Shown: positions 17,319-26,594 of the stretch, in pieces
Numbering within the stretch: the first letter of the stretch is position 1
Layout: every line of letters starts with the position of its first letter
Origin: Desulfogranum marinum
GTDB lineage: Bacteria; Desulfobacterota; Desulfobulbia; Desulfobulbales; Desulfobulbaceae
Reading direction: 5' to 3'
NCBI RefSeq assembly: GCF_016918565.1
Contig: NZ_JAFFQD010000035.1
Coordinates: 1-57,040, forward strand
DNA: 57,040 bases
Translations under genes and position numbers: made by a program
The notes under the pieces: model-generated
Databases searched by the model: none
The model's input: only the letters and a program-made list of their open reading frames with translations
What the model was told of the DNA's origin: nothing

Positions 17319-18272
17319 TTACTTAAGTTCCACTGCCCAATTCTCCATAGCTGGAACATTGGTTACAGTTCCCTGCTGCTTCAAAAAAGCCGCAAAGCGG
17401 TTGTAACGTTTGTGGTCCAATGCTCCGGGACGGAGCGCAAAACGTGGCAGGGTATCTTTCCAGGCCAGCCGGTTTAACTCGTCGTCGAGATTTTTTCTGT
17501 CTCCCTTGACAAAAAGCTGCCAACTCTCTTGAGGATGATTAACCAAGTATTGGACCCCTTGTTCCAGGGCATCGACAAACAAGCGTAATTTTTTCCGGCT
17601 GATATTTTCTTTATGCGCAACCAAAATCAATTCATCATAGGCGGGGATACCAAACTCTTCTACATAGAAGGCACGACCAGGTCGTTTTTCTATGTCCATC
17701 TGGTTGAGCTCAAAATTTCTAAATGCACCGATCACGGCATCAACCTGCCCGGAAAAGAGTGACGGCGACAACGAAAAATTGACATTAACCAGTTTCACGT
17801 CATCTAGAGTAAGCCCTTCTTTTTCAAGCATGACCTTGAGCAGCACGGTTTCAAAACCACCTACTGAATAGCCGACGGCTTTTCCTTTTAAATCAGCAAC
17901 AGACTTGATGGGCCCATCTGCCAAAACAACCAGCGAGTTGAGTGGTGTCGCGACCATTGTAGCAATTCGGACTAAAGGCAGCCCCTGGTCGACCTGCATT
18001 TGATGCTGATGCTGATAAGATACGGCTATATCTGCTTTGCCGGCCGCGACAAATTTGGGTGGGTCGTTAGGGTTGGATGGCGCAATGATCTCCACCTCCA
18101 GGCCTTTGTCTGCAAAATATCCCTTTTCAAGCGCCACAAAGATGGGAGCATGGTCCGGATTGATAAACCAATCCAGCAACAGGGTAATCTTTTCTTTGGC
18201 CATGGCTGAACCAGAGGTACCCAGCACAAGCGCTAACAGCAGCAGAGCAGTGGTAATAGTTTTTTTGTTCAT
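17319..18272 (-). CDS. thiY: ABC transporter substrate-binding protein, thiamin precursor (ThiY-like)
   Basis: The 317-residue protein of the NMT1/THI5 fold begins with a type I signal peptide (MNKKTITTALLLLALVLG...AMA) and then the family-typical LLLDWFINPDHAPIFVALEKG. It should bind a pyrimidine thiamin precursor such as formylaminopyrimidine or HMP in the periplasm. The start at 18272 is preferred to the upstream codon at 18299, because it begins the signal peptide and overlaps the permease stop in TAATG. It is the last gene of thiM-thiE-thiD-ATPase-permease-binding protein. The operon gives the thiamin assignment; the fold alone would also suit sulfonate or riboflavin carriers. Confidence 0.88.
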   Translation of the reverse strand: MNKKTITTALLLLALVLGTSGSAMAKEKITLLLDWFINPDHAPIFVALEKGYFADKGLEVEIIAPSNPNDPPKFVAAGKADIAVSYQHQHQMQVDQGLPLVRIATMVATPLNSLVVLADGPIKSVADLKGKAVGYSVGGFETVLLKVMLEKEGLTLDDVKLVNVNFSLSPSLFSGQVDAVIGAFRNFELNQMDIEKRPGRAFYVEEFGIPAYDELILVAHKENISRKKLRLFVDALEQGVQYLVNHPQESWQLFVKGDRKNLDDELNRLAWKDTLPRFALRPGALDHKRYNRFAAFLKQQGTVTNVPAMENWAVELK

Positions 18273-19021
18273 TACATAATCCCTTGTTTTGATTCCCAAA
18301 AAATAAGTTTATCCAGTAAGTAATCAATCGAAAAATAAAAAAACAACGCCATTATGGAGAGTACAGTCAGGGCAGCAAACATGACATCGATTTGCATTCT
18401 CGCATTGGCATGCAGCATGTAAAATCCCAGCCCCTCGCTAGAACCAACCCATTCCCCTACAACGGCACCAATCGGGGCCACAGCCGTAGCCACCCGGATA
18501 CCCGAGGCAAATGCAGGTAAGGCGGAAGGAATAACTATATAGCGCATAATTGCCAATGGCCGAGCTTCCATAACCCGTGCCAGTTCAAACAAATCAGGAT
18601 CTGTCCGCTGCATCCCATAATAAAAAGAAGCCGTTACCGGAAAATAAATAATCAGTACAGCCATGGCTACTTTTGACGCCATGCCATAGCCGAACCAGAG
18701 GACAAGAATGGGTGCCAGAGCAAACACTGGAATGGCTTGACTGATAACCAGCAGAGGCAACACCCACCGTTTAAGTAAAGGCGACAAAAACATAGTCAGG
18801 GCAGTGCCGGTTCCCAAAAAAACACCCAGCAGGAAGCCGAGCATGATTTCAGCACCGGTTATCTGCAGGTGCTGCAGCAAAACGGGAAAGTGGCTAAGTA
18901 GTGCCTGAAATACGCGTACAGGATCCGGCAGAATATAATGAGGAGCACCGGTAAGGGTGACAACAACCTGCCATAAGCAGACAAGACCGACAGCGAGGAC
19001 AACCAGCCGTACCCCTTTCAT
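18272..19021 (-). CDS. thiX: ABC transporter permease, thiamin precursor (ThiX-like)
   Basis: The 249-residue inner-membrane protein has about six helices and the cytoplasmic EAA loop (VMEARPLAIMRYIVIPSALPAF, residues about 140-160) that docks the ATPase. It belongs to the SsuC/ThiX-type BPD permeases. Its start overlaps the ATPase gene by four bases (ATGA) and its stop overlaps the binding-protein gene (TAATG). This tight coupling indicates a single importer. Identification as a thiamin-precursor carrier comes from its place directly after thiD. Confidence 0.9.
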   Translation of the reverse strand: MKGVRLVVLAVGLVCLWQVVVTLTGAPHYILPDPVRVFQALLSHFPVLLQHLQITGAEIMLGFLLGVFLGTGTALTMFLSPLLKRWVLPLLVISQAIPVFALAPILVLWFGYGMASKVAMAVLIIYFPVTASFYYGMQRTDPDLFELARVMEARPLAIMRYIVIPSALPAFASGIRVATAVAPIGAVVGEWVGSSEGLGFYMLHANARMQIDVMFAALTVLSIMALFFYFSIDYLLDKLIFWESKQGIM

Positions 19022-19776
19022 TGGGAAGATTCATCCAAGAGTTCATTCAACAAAATACTGAAATGTTTTTGCACTTCCGGATCATTGGCTTCTCGCGGTG
19101 GATCATCGGCCAAAGCTACCCTACATTGAACCTGAGCCGGTTTCCCGGAAAGAACCATAATGGTATTGCCCATCCGCAGAGCTTCCATGGGATCATGGGT
19201 GACCAGAACAACAGTAGCCCCACGAGTGAGCTCCGCTGAAAGATTTTGCAGTTTCATCCTGGTCAGCGCATCCAAGGCTGAAAAAGGTTCATCCATGAGC
19301 AGTATTTGACGTTCTTCCATCAAGGTCCGCAGCAAAGCTCCCCTTTGCCTCATACCGCCGGAAAGTGCTGCAGGCAGGGTCTGCTCATATCCGGAAAGCC
19401 CTGCGGCAGCAATCAACGCAGAAGCTCTCGCCATAACAGCAGGGGAAACCTGATGACGCAGCTTTGCTCCCAAAATAATATTATCCTGCAGGGAAAACCA
19501 GGGAAGCAGTAAGTCATTCTGGCTCATCCAGGCGGTCTTTTTCTCTGCTTCTCCACCCTCAGAGCAAATATTGATAGTCCCCTCGTAAGCAAAAGACGGA
19601 GCACCGGACAGCAGACGAAGTAAGGTCGATTTTCCACATCCGCTCGGCCCCAAGAGACAAGTGCACTTGCCGCCCTCGATGGTCATGGAAAGACGCTCAA
19701 ATACTTTCTCACCGCCTAGGGAAAGAGAAACATCCTTAAAAATAATAGACGGTGCTTTCCCGTTCTCCAGTGACAT
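19018..19776 (-). CDS. thiZ: ABC transporter ATP-binding protein, thiamin precursor (ThiZ-like)
   Basis: The ATPase has Walker A GPSGCGKST, the Q-loop in WMSQNDLLLPW, the signature LSGGMRQRGALLR, Walker B ILLMDEPFSALD and the His switch VVLVTHDP. It powers uptake through the permease encoded next. The open frame continues upstream to 19851 and would overlap the end of thiD. I chose the ATG at 19776 because the family's conserved domain begins soon after it and the extra N-terminal residues look uncoded, but no clear ribosome binding site decides the start. About 252 residues, normal for the group. Confidence 0.88.
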   Translation of the reverse strand: MSLENGKAPSIIFKDVSLSLGGEKVFERLSMTIEGGKCTCLLGPSGCGKSTLLRLLSGAPSFAYEGTINICSEGGEAEKKTAWMSQNDLLLPWFSLQDNIILGAKLRHQVSPAVMARASALIAAAGLSGYEQTLPAALSGGMRQRGALLRTLMEERQILLMDEPFSALDALTRMKLQNLSAELTRGATVVLVTHDPMEALRMGNTIMVLSGKPAQVQCRVALADDPPREANDPEVQKHFSILLNELLDESSQ

Positions 19777-19804
19777 TACAGAGTGTTGGTGATGAAGAGC
19801 GATT

Positions 19805-20626
19805 TCAATGGTACTTGTAGAAGTGATCGACCGGTCCGTGTCCTCGTCCAATCACATAATCTGCACCGGCAGCAATAGCGCCGTGGATATATTCTTTTGC
19901 TTTTTGTACGGCCTCGGCCACGCCATACCCCCTGGCAATATTTGCGGCAATAGCAGAGGATAAGGTACAACCTGTACCATGCGTATTGTTTGTGACAATT
20001 CGTTTGGCAGGTAAAAAAATCATTTCATCTGTCTCACTTAAATAAAGACAGTCGTCACTCTCCTGACCTTCCAGGTGACCACCTTTAATCAAAACATTTT
20101 TGCAGCCAAGTTGGCAGAGGTCCCTTGCCGCCTGGTTAAGCATCTCCAAGCTGTTGAGCTCACGGCCCAGCAGCACCGAGGCCTCAGGAAGGTTGGGAGT
20201 AATGATATCCGCCTTGGGTATCAACGCTGTTTTCAGGGCTTCAATAGCGTCATCCCGGAGTAATTTATCTCCGCTGGTGGCGACCATGACTGGATCCAGT
20301 ACGATATTATCAACTTGAAATGTATACAGCACTTCGGCAATCATATGGATTAAATCGGGAGAAAAAAGCATACCGATTTTTACAGCATCTGTACCAATAT
20401 CCGAGAGAACCGCCTCCAGTTGCTGCTCAACAAAGGCAACTGGAACCGGATGAATGCCGCTTACGCCCACAGTATTTTGTGCGGTAAGCGCAGTAATGAC
20501 ACTCATCCCATAACAGCCGTTAGCGGCAATAGTTTTCAAATCAGCTTGAATTCCCGCTCCGCCGCCACTATCAGAACCTGCGATGGTTAAAACACGATGA
20601 TATTTTTTTCCGGTCTCTACGTTCAT
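19805..20626 (-). CDS. thiD: Hydroxymethylpyrimidine/phosphomethylpyrimidine kinase
   Basis: The 273-residue ribokinase-fold enzyme phosphorylates HMP twice to HMP-PP. It begins RVLTIAGSDSGGGAGIQADLK, has LDPVMVATSG and the ATP-site NTHGTGCTLSSAIA with the catalytic Gly-Thr-Gly-Cys segment. ATG 20626 is used; upstream frame to 20734 overlaps thiE and its residues are not conserved in the family. It sits between thiE and the importer, as expected for use of imported pyrimidine. The ribosome binding site is weak, so translation may depend on upstream coupling. Confidence 0.94.
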   Translation of the reverse strand: MNVETGKKYHRVLTIAGSDSGGGAGIQADLKTIAANGCYGMSVITALTAQNTVGVSGIHPVPVAFVEQQLEAVLSDIGTDAVKIGMLFSPDLIHMIAEVLYTFQVDNIVLDPVMVATSGDKLLRDDAIEALKTALIPKADIITPNLPEASVLLGRELNSLEMLNQAARDLCQLGCKNVLIKGGHLEGQESDDCLYLSETDEMIFLPAKRIVTNNTHGTGCTLSSAIAANIARGYGVAEAVQKAKEYIHGAIAAGADYVIGRGHGPVDHFYKYH

Positions 20627-20682
20627 AATAATAAGGAAGAATATATAAAAAAAAGAAGAATGAAAATAAATCGGACTCTGGT

Positions 20683-21303
20683 TTACCCTCGTTGAATGGT
20701 TTTTTTCAGCTCTGCTGTTGCCGACTCCGGGCAATCCGCAGATACAATAGCAGATACAACTGCAATTCCATCGGCTCCGGCCTGAAAAACCAGATGGCCG
20801 TTATTGGCATTGATACCACCAATACCTACCAACGGTAGACTAACTGCTTCACGGATCTGACGTACCCCTTCCAATCCCAACGGAGGAGCAATATCGTCCT
20901 TGGTCGCAGTGGCAAATACAGGACTGATACCAATGTAATCCGCTCCCTGTTGTTCAGCGACAACAGCATCTTCAACACTTTCTGCTGAGATGCCGACGAT
21001 CATATCGTCACCAACAATCTTTCGGGCATCCCAAAGAGGCATGTCACTTTGGCCGAGATGCACTCCTTCTGCTCTGACAGCAAGGGCAATATCAATACGG
21101 TCATTGATGATCAAAGGGATCTTGTGTGGTTCTAATACTGTTTTCAGAAGATATGCTTCTTTAAGAAAATCGCGGGTTGAACAGGTTTTTTCGCGAAGCT
21201 GTACACAGGAGACGCCACCACGAATTGCAGCACGAACAATGGTTTCAGAGCTTCGCCCCTTGGAGAGGCAGCGATCAGTTACAAGGTAAAGAGAATAATC
21301 CAT
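20683..21303 (-). CDS. thiE: Thiamine phosphate synthase
   Basis: The 206-residue TIM-barrel enzyme joins HMP-PP and THZ-P to thiamin monophosphate. Motifs seen are LYLVTDR at the start, CVQLREKT, the substrate-binding LIINDRIDIALAV, HLGQSDM, and GADYIGISPVFAT with GIGGINANN at the end. The start at 21303 has AAGGAT upstream and comes 10 bases after the thiM stop. In the same operon are thiM, which makes THZ-P, and thiD, which makes HMP-PP. Confidence 0.95.
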   Translation of the reverse strand: MDYSLYLVTDRCLSKGRSSETIVRAAIRGGVSCVQLREKTCSTRDFLKEAYLLKTVLEPHKIPLIINDRIDIALAVRAEGVHLGQSDMPLWDARKIVGDDMIVGISAESVEDAVVAEQQGADYIGISPVFATATKDDIAPPLGLEGVRQIREAVSLPLVGIGGINANNGHLVFQAGADGIAVVSAIVSADCPESATAELKKTIQRG

Positions 21304-21313
21304 ACGACGGGTA

Positions 21314-22123
21314 TCATCCTTCAGTAATCCGGGCCCCTGATTCCAATTCTTCGGGAGTGATTGCGTATAACTCGTCAAGCAGCAGTGTCATAAACGATCC
21401 CGGTCCAGCAGCCGTTTTTCCAGCGTTTTCGCCTGCTAAGCCGAAAAAAGCCAAAGCCGTTGCTGCGGCGGTAACCGGATCTGGATCTACCGCTGCAAAA
21501 GCACCAACCAGTGCCGTGGCTGAGCACCCTGTACCAGTAACAAACGGCATGAGCGAATGCCCGTTGGATATATGGAGAACACGATCTCCATCGGTAACCA
21601 AATCAACAGGGCCGGTAACGGCCAGTGTTGTCTTCAACTCCTCCGCTAATAAGGCGGCGGTGGCGGCAACTTCTTCCACGGAATGTAGACTGTCCACCCC
21701 TTTGGTAACAACCGACTGGGTATTTCGTAAGGCAAGAATTTCAGAGGCATTTCCCCGTACCACATGAACCGCGGTTTCCTGGAGTATTTCTTTGGCAGTA
21801 GCTGTCCTAAAAGGAGTGGCTCCTGCTCCAACAGGGTCTAATACGATGGGGGTCTTTAATTCTGTGGCTTTTTTCCCTGCCCTGATCATGGATGCCACCC
21901 ATTTATCCGTGAGTGTGCCGATATTGAGCACCAGAGAGCCGGCAAAAGCGACCATATCCTCGACTTCATGCTCGGCATGGGCCATCACCGGAGACGCACC
22001 TGCGGCAAGCAGCACATTTGCGGTATAGTTCATGACCACAAAATTGGTAATGTTATGAATAAGAGGCTTGCGTTCACGTACTTTGGATAAATTCTCAGCT
22101 GCCTGTCTGGAAAATTTGCTCAT
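21314..22123 (-). CDS. thiM: Hydroxyethylthiazole kinase
   Basis: This 269-residue ribokinase-fold enzyme phosphorylates 4-methyl-5-hydroxyethylthiazole (THZ). It has the family's PLIHNITNFVVMNYTANVLL, ASPVMAHAEHEVEDM, VLDPVGAGATPFRT and the anion-hole/catalytic GTGCSATALVGAF. ATG 22123 is chosen because GAGGT lies 5 bases upstream; an ATG at 22153 lacks such a site. It is the first gene of the thiamin salvage operon. No TPP riboswitch was found in the 139 bases before it, so regulation is unclear. Confidence 0.95.
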   Translation of the reverse strand: MSKFSRQAAENLSKVRERKPLIHNITNFVVMNYTANVLLAAGASPVMAHAEHEVEDMVAFAGSLVLNIGTLTDKWVASMIRAGKKATELKTPIVLDPVGAGATPFRTATAKEILQETAVHVVRGNASEILALRNTQSVVTKGVDSLHSVEEVAATAALLAEELKTTLAVTGPVDLVTDGDRVLHISNGHSLMPFVTGTGCSATALVGAFAAVDPDPVTAAATALAFFGLAGENAGKTAAGPGSFMTLLLDELYAITPEELESGARITEG

Positions 22124-22262
22124 GAGTACCTCTGTTGGATTGTTGGCCGACACGCCCGTATTTTAGAATACTTAGGGGTTGCAGTAACATCATCTACAGC
22201 TCTGCAGTCTATATGAAAATTCAATTATGAAGTCAAGCATTTATGGATTTGAGCGTATTACA

Positions 22263-22925
22263 TCAATTACCTGGTGGAATCCATCGCCAATGCCAGGCCT
22301 CCCATGCCGATCCCGGCTCACCATGTTCCGGGTAGCTTTCAAAAAAATGGTACCGCTCCGCATTTTTTTTCAGCCACGCATAGGCCGGCGTACCTGCAAA
22401 CCGCCAATCGCTGGGATAGAAATCAACAACTGTTCCGAGCGCGTGTTCTGAATATCCGGGAGGCGCAACAAAGCGAACAACCTCTTCGAAACTTTTTCCT
22501 TTCTCAAACCGTCGCATGAAAATTTTCCGTTGATACCAAAGTGACCGATACGCAGAATGAACAAGCAGTTGCACCTGATCCTCATCCGCTCCTTCAGCCA
22601 TCTCCTGCAATGCCTGATTGGCAGCATCCAGCATAAACAGTTTACTTTGTTTGTAGGATAGGCTTTCAGGTATCCTGGTTAACGCGGGAAAGGACAAAGA
22701 GGGGGCTATAATTTTGCGTCCCTGCCACTGATCGGGAACCTTATACACTTTACCGCCTATAACGACGGTTTCATATATATTCTCACTTTTCTGTTCTACT
22801 TTTTTCGTATCTTGGAGTATCTCTATCTCCGGCTCCTCAGACCGTGTAAAATTCGAAGAGACCGGCGTGCAGGCAAAAGAAAGGGTTACGAATAAACAGA
22901 TAATACATGTTATGTGCAGTCGCAT
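22263..22925 (-). CDS. VanY-like D-Ala-D-Ala carboxypeptidase lipoprotein (M15 family)
   Basis: The 220-residue protein has a lipoprotein signal ending LSFAC (Cys near 19). The C-terminal half is a peptidase M15B domain: AYRSLWYQRKIF, then SEHALGTVVDFYP with the zinc-binding His and Asp, and EAWHWRW with the third zinc ligand His near the end. It should trim the D-Ala from peptidoglycan stem peptides in the periplasm. Most of the middle part is not conserved. It lies upstream of thiM on the same strand but with a gap of 139 bases, so it is probably a separate unit. Confidence 0.9.
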   Translation of the reverse strand: MRLHITCIICLFVTLSFACTPVSSNFTRSEEPEIEILQDTKKVEQKSENIYETVVIGGKVYKVPDQWQGRKIIAPSLSFPALTRIPESLSYKQSKLFMLDAANQALQEMAEGADEDQVQLLVHSAYRSLWYQRKIFMRRFEKGKSFEEVVRFVAPPGYSEHALGTVVDFYPSDWRFAGTPAYAWLKKNAERYHFFESYPEHGEPGSAWEAWHWRWIPPGN

Positions 22926-23316
22926 TTCTTGCCGTTTCCTGATTTTTTTATCGAGCCTGTCGGCTGAGTTATGAACTGTTATTTTCTTGGATACGATTTT
23001 TTTTATCGTCCAACTTACCTTTCTTTCCGGCTGTATACCTTATAGCTTTTGTTCCTGCAATCTCCTTTGGTAACGTGCGGTAAAAAGCTCTGAAGTATTG
23101 ACTATCGTGGCCTCAGGAGACATATTGATTTTTTTAGTACAGACAAGGCATAGACCGCCAACACTCTCCCGGGGTAAGGAAGAAAGACAAGCAGTTCTCT
23201 GTCTGCTTAGGTAAAAAAATGATTAGGGTTAAGAACAAGAGGGGAAGCGATGATTACGCGGGGGGACTCACAACCTGAGACAAAAAAAAAGAAGCAAGAC
23301 CTTAGGGCTAATCAGC
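22926..23316. other. Intergenic, nothing recognised
   Basis: About 390 bases between two leftward genes. It contains short hairpins such as that around GACAAGCAG/CTGTCTGCTT near 23190-23210 and several T-tracts, but no gene, repeat shared with the rest of the window or known RNA could be identified. Confidence 0.35.
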
Positions 23317-23640
23317 CTACTCTTCTACTCTATGACGATCATTATACGTATAAATCCAGTAAGCCAGTATATTATTAACCTCTTCATAACTCAAAAGCGG
23401 AAACCTGTGCATAAGGATCTGACTGACCTTAAAAGAAGTCATCTGGCCGGATGCCATTAACTCGTCAAGGAAAATAACGTAATCGTCTTTGAGGTACTCG
23501 GGTCTTTTCATAAAAAAGTATAAACCGTCGAGCAAAGAAAACGGCAACCAGTAGCCATGCCTTTTTCGCTTTACATTTAAGTGGGTTAGAAATAAATCAA
23601 GGTCTTGCTGAATTGTATAATGTTCAATTGCAATTGTCAA
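23317..23640 (-). CDS. Hypothetical protein, 107 aa
   Basis: I do not recognise this small protein. It is soluble, rich in Tyr, Leu and Phe, and predicted helical. The open frame has no ATG near its beginning. TTG 23640 is the only plausible start and it lacks a ribosome binding site, so the true start is uncertain. Conserved-looking stretches include PFSLLDGLYFFMKRPEY and FPLLSYEEVNNILAYWIY. It is divergent from coaD, 143 bases away. A real gene is likely because the frame stays open and has a natural amino acid composition. Confidence 0.6.
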   Translation of the reverse strand: MTIAIEHYTIQQDLDLFLTHLNVKRKRHGYWLPFSLLDGLYFFMKRPEYLKDDYVIFLDELMASGQMTSFKVSQILMHRFPLLSYEEVNNILAYWIYTYNDRHRVEE

Positions 23641-23783
23641 AAAATCTATGCAAGAGAAGTCATTGAAAGACTTTATTATCGATTGACAGTTTTAAAAACA
23701 CTGAGTAGGTTCGCTTTCCATCTCCAGGCACGGCATTTGCGGAAGCAAAAAGTCGATTTTATTAATCAGCCCACCCACTTGTC

Positions 23784-24272
23784 ATGATAGGGATTTACGC
23801 CGGAAGTTATGACCCGCCGACCAACGGACATCTGTGGATGTTTAAACAAGGCATCAGACTTTTTGATACCTTTTTTATCGCTGTAGGTGAAAATGCTCAC
23901 AAAAAATATTCATTCACCCTTGAGGAAAGGGTTGAGATGATAGAAGAACTCTGTATAGACCAGGAAAACGTCAAAGTGGTGACAATCGAAAATAAGTTTC
24001 TGGTCAAATATGCGGAATCTGTCAATGCAGATTATATTTTCAGAGGGATTCGTAACGAAGGTGACTACACCTACGAACGTGGCATGCGCTATGTCAATAG
24101 TAACATGAACGCAACTATACAGACCTTATTCATGATGTCTCCCAGAAATCTTGTTGAAGTGAGTTCAAGTCTCGTTAAAGGGTTGGTTGGTGCCGATGGT
24201 TGGGAAGATATCATTCAAGAATATGTTCCGCCAACTGTTTGCCAACGGATGCTGAAGAAATTCGGGGAATAG
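23784..24272 (+). CDS. coaD: Phosphopantetheine adenylyltransferase (CoaD family)
   Basis: The 162-residue protein is a cytidylyltransferase-fold enzyme with AGSYDPPTNGH at residues 6-16, the nucleotide-binding signature, RGIRNEGDYTYE in the middle and VSSSLVKGLVG near 129-139. It adds AMP from ATP to 4'-phosphopantetheine to give dephospho-CoA, the penultimate step of CoA synthesis. Length agrees with CoaD. The SSSLVKG motif differs slightly from the usual SSSFVKE, so it is a divergent member or paralogue. It stands alone; a DMT transporter follows 135 bases later. Confidence 0.85.
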   Translation: MIGIYAGSYDPPTNGHLWMFKQGIRLFDTFFIAVGENAHKKYSFTLEERVEMIEELCIDQENVKVVTIENKFLVKYAESVNADYIFRGIRNEGDYTYERGMRYVNSNMNATIQTLFMMSPRNLVEVSSSLVKGLVGADGWEDIIQEYVPPTVCQRMLKKFGE

Positions 24273-24407
24273 AATAACAGCCGTACTTGTCCCGCACCAA
24301 GCAGAATATAGAGAGGAATCCAACCTGTAACCCTACTGTTACTTTTCTCTCGCCCCCTCTTGACTACTCTTATCGCAGTAGCTCTCCCCTTCTTTAAAAA
24401 GGTGTCC

Positions 24408-25259
24408 ATGCATACTGTTAGGCCCTACTACGCAGCTCTGCTCGTTGTTTTTATCTGGTCGGGCTGGATAACCATTTCACGCCATGGAGTGCATACTTCC
24501 CTGCAACCAGCAGACATCACTCTCTTACGTTATTGCACTGCATTTATTACCATTATCCCTCTTATAGTAAAGCATCAATGGCGCAAATTTCCTCTTTACC
24601 AATACCTCATAGTTGGCCTAGGGGTTGGCTTTCCCTATACTCTTTTTTCTTTTTATGGATTGCGACAGATAAAGGCTGCTCAAGCAGGAGTGCTGGTAAA
24701 TGGCATGCTTCCGGTATTGGGAGCCGTGGTCGCCTATTTTGTTTTTACCCAGAAAATATCTTTTAGGCGATGGGTAGCTGTCATACTCATTTTTCTGGCC
24801 AACATTACCATGGCAGGTTCACACCTGCTTGCTCGTGACCATCTTCTTGGAATTTCGCTTTTACTAGGGGCTGCAACTGTTTACACAATGCATATGACAG
24901 GTGTTAAAAAATGGGGATTCACCTGGCAAGATACCATTGTCACTGTTGCGGTATCCAATGTTCTTTTGTTTGTACCACTATGGTTTTTACTCCCCTCTAA
25001 CCTCTTGCAAAGCGCAAGTTCAGATATCATCACCCAAGCTGTGTATCAAGGGATAATCGTTAATGTGATTGCTCTCATGTGTGTGGCATATGCGCTTCGC
25101 TACCTTGGCACCATAACAGTGTCTTTATACATGTCTTTTGTTCCTGTTATAACTGCTCTTTTCGCATGGTTATTTTTGGGAGAAGCACTTGTTGCGCGAG
25201 AAATCCTAGGAATAGCCGGCTGCTCTACAGGTTTATTAGTTTATGCCCGCAACCCCTGA
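24408..25259 (+). CDS. EamA/DMT-family transporter
   Basis: This 283-residue membrane protein has about ten helices in two repeats: AALLVVFIWSGWITISRHGV, VGLGVGFPYTLFSFYGLRQI and GTITVSLYMSFVPVITALFAWLFLGEAL. It is a second, unrelated-in-sequence member of the same superfamily as the gene at 5848. The open frame starts at TTG 24360; I use ATG 24408 because AAGGTG lies 5 bases upstream and the transmembrane start fits. Substrate unknown. The last ten bases are followed by an unassigned 240-base gap. Confidence 0.88.
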   Translation: MHTVRPYYAALLVVFIWSGWITISRHGVHTSLQPADITLLRYCTAFITIIPLIVKHQWRKFPLYQYLIVGLGVGFPYTLFSFYGLRQIKAAQAGVLVNGMLPVLGAVVAYFVFTQKISFRRWVAVILIFLANITMAGSHLLARDHLLGISLLLGAATVYTMHMTGVKKWGFTWQDTIVTVAVSNVLLFVPLWFLLPSNLLQSASSDIITQAVYQGIIVNVIALMCVAYALRYLGTITVSLYMSFVPVITALFAWLFLGEALVAREILGIAGCSTGLLVYARNP

Positions 25260-25506
25260 TCAGCCCGGATTTAATATCAGTTCAAGCTATGTCAGGAACA
25301 AGGTATTGATCGTTCATCATGTATATCACAACGACCTTCAATTTGACAAAACCGCATCAGCTCGATATGTAAAAGGTCGCGACACCATGGCAACAGCTCG
25401 TTTTTTGGCTAACAATGTTCTTATAACTTACGGACTCGAGCTTGTTTGACCCGCTCATAAACAACTTTGCCTTGAAATTCACTCATAACTGTTGGAGAAA
25501 AATACC

Positions 25507-26088
25507 ATGTCTCAAGTACCAACAAGAGAAGAAGCCTTTGCTTTGCTGAAACAATACAATCAATCTGAGAGCTTGATTAAACATGCTTTGGCGGTTGAAG
25601 GCGTCATGCGATATTTTGCCAGAAAAAGAGGAGCTGACGAGGAACAATGGGGTATCATCGGCTTGATCCATGACCTTGATTATGAACAATTCCCAGAGCA
25701 ACACTGCACTCAAACAGAAATTATTTTAAAGGAAAATGACTGGCCCGAAGAGTATATACGTGCAGTCGTCAGTCATGGTTATGGAATATGCAGCGATGTG
25801 GAACCAAAGAGTGAGATGGAGAAAGTCCTTTATACCATCGACGAATTGACCGGTTTGGTTGCAACCAGTGCTCTTGTCCGCCCATCAAAAAGTGTATTGG
25901 ACATGAAAGCCAAATCGGTAAAGAAAAAATGGAAGGACAAGCGCTTTGCTGCAGGAGTGGATCGTTCGATTATTGAACGGGGTGCAGACATGCTTGGTGT
26001 AGAGCTTGGCGATCTAATAAACGACACTATCATGGGAATGCGGGAAGTTGCAGAATCCATAGGACTAAAAGGAAATATTGACGAGTAA
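25507..26088 (+). CDS. HD-domain hydrolase
   Basis: The 193-residue protein has an HD-type metal site: HALAVEG near residue 22, HDLDYEQFPE about 56-65 for the HD pair, and YAVVSHGYGI and later DELTGLV for the remaining ligands. HD proteins cut phosphate esters in nucleotides; no specific substrate is visible. The start at 25507 has GGAG 9 bases upstream and agrees with the common N-terminus MSQ. The C-terminal part is helical and acidic. A strong terminator follows at 26205. Confidence 0.88.
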   Translation: MSQVPTREEAFALLKQYNQSESLIKHALAVEGVMRYFARKRGADEEQWGIIGLIHDLDYEQFPEQHCTQTEIILKENDWPEEYIRAVVSHGYGICSDVEPKSEMEKVLYTIDELTGLVATSALVRPSKSVLDMKAKSVKKKWKDKRFAAGVDRSIIERGADMLGVELGDLINDTIMGMREVAESIGLKGNIDE

Positions 26089-26204
26089 AGGGTAACGCCT
26101 CCTTTGACAATATCCCGGAGTGAGTATATTTTTCATAAGTAGCCCACTCAACAGACCTTTTATTGACTCTCTACACAAGGCCCTAAAAGTCTTTTTTGAA
26201 AAAA

Positions 26205-26238
26205 AAAAAGCCCCGCATCTTTTGATGCGGGGCTTTTT
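26205..26238. terminator. Bidirectional intrinsic terminator
   Basis: AAAAAGCCCCGCATC and its exact inverse flank a TTTT loop, with an A-run before and T-run after. It lies between the HD gene and the convergent small gene and can terminate both. Confidence 0.93.
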
Positions 26239-26285
26239 GGTAAATATATACTACTGGGTCAGTGGAAATCTTGCTTAAGCGAAGC

Positions 26286-26492
26286 TTACCAGCGCTCAGT
26301 GCCGACTATCTGACTGACGTCCATACATTTGGCCTTTTCTTCTTCGCTAAGGTCTTCTTTGGCCTTGATGCCTTTAACATCTTTTAGGTAACAGGCGTAT
26401 TCTTTTCCATCCTTATCTCTGATCCAAACCATTGATTCATACCCACCCCATTCGCTTTTCATATCTTGATAATCTTTTTCTACGTCGGCCAT
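26286..26492 (-). CDS. Hypothetical protein, 68 aa
   Basis: This small acidic protein begins MADVEKDYQDMKSEWGG and has two cysteines, in EYACYLKDV and KAKCMDVSQ. AAGGAG is 9 bases before ATG 26492, so the start is well supported although the frame is open a little further. I do not recognise a family. Its size and strong ribosome binding site suggest a well translated small protein. Its terminator is shared with the HD gene. Confidence 0.75.
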   Translation of the reverse strand: MADVEKDYQDMKSEWGGYESMVWIRDKDGKEYACYLKDVKGIKAKEDLSEEEKAKCMDVSQIVGTERW

Positions 26493-26594
26493 GGTATTCA
26501 CTCCTTGGTTAAGTTAGAAATGATACATCCTATGCAATAACAATATAAAATTATTGCGATTAAAGTCAACCGTTAAGGCATTTTTTATGCATTA

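Noticed and set aside
22124-22262. TPP riboswitch before thiM
   Set aside because: No CUGAGA or the second conserved arm is present in either strand of the leader.
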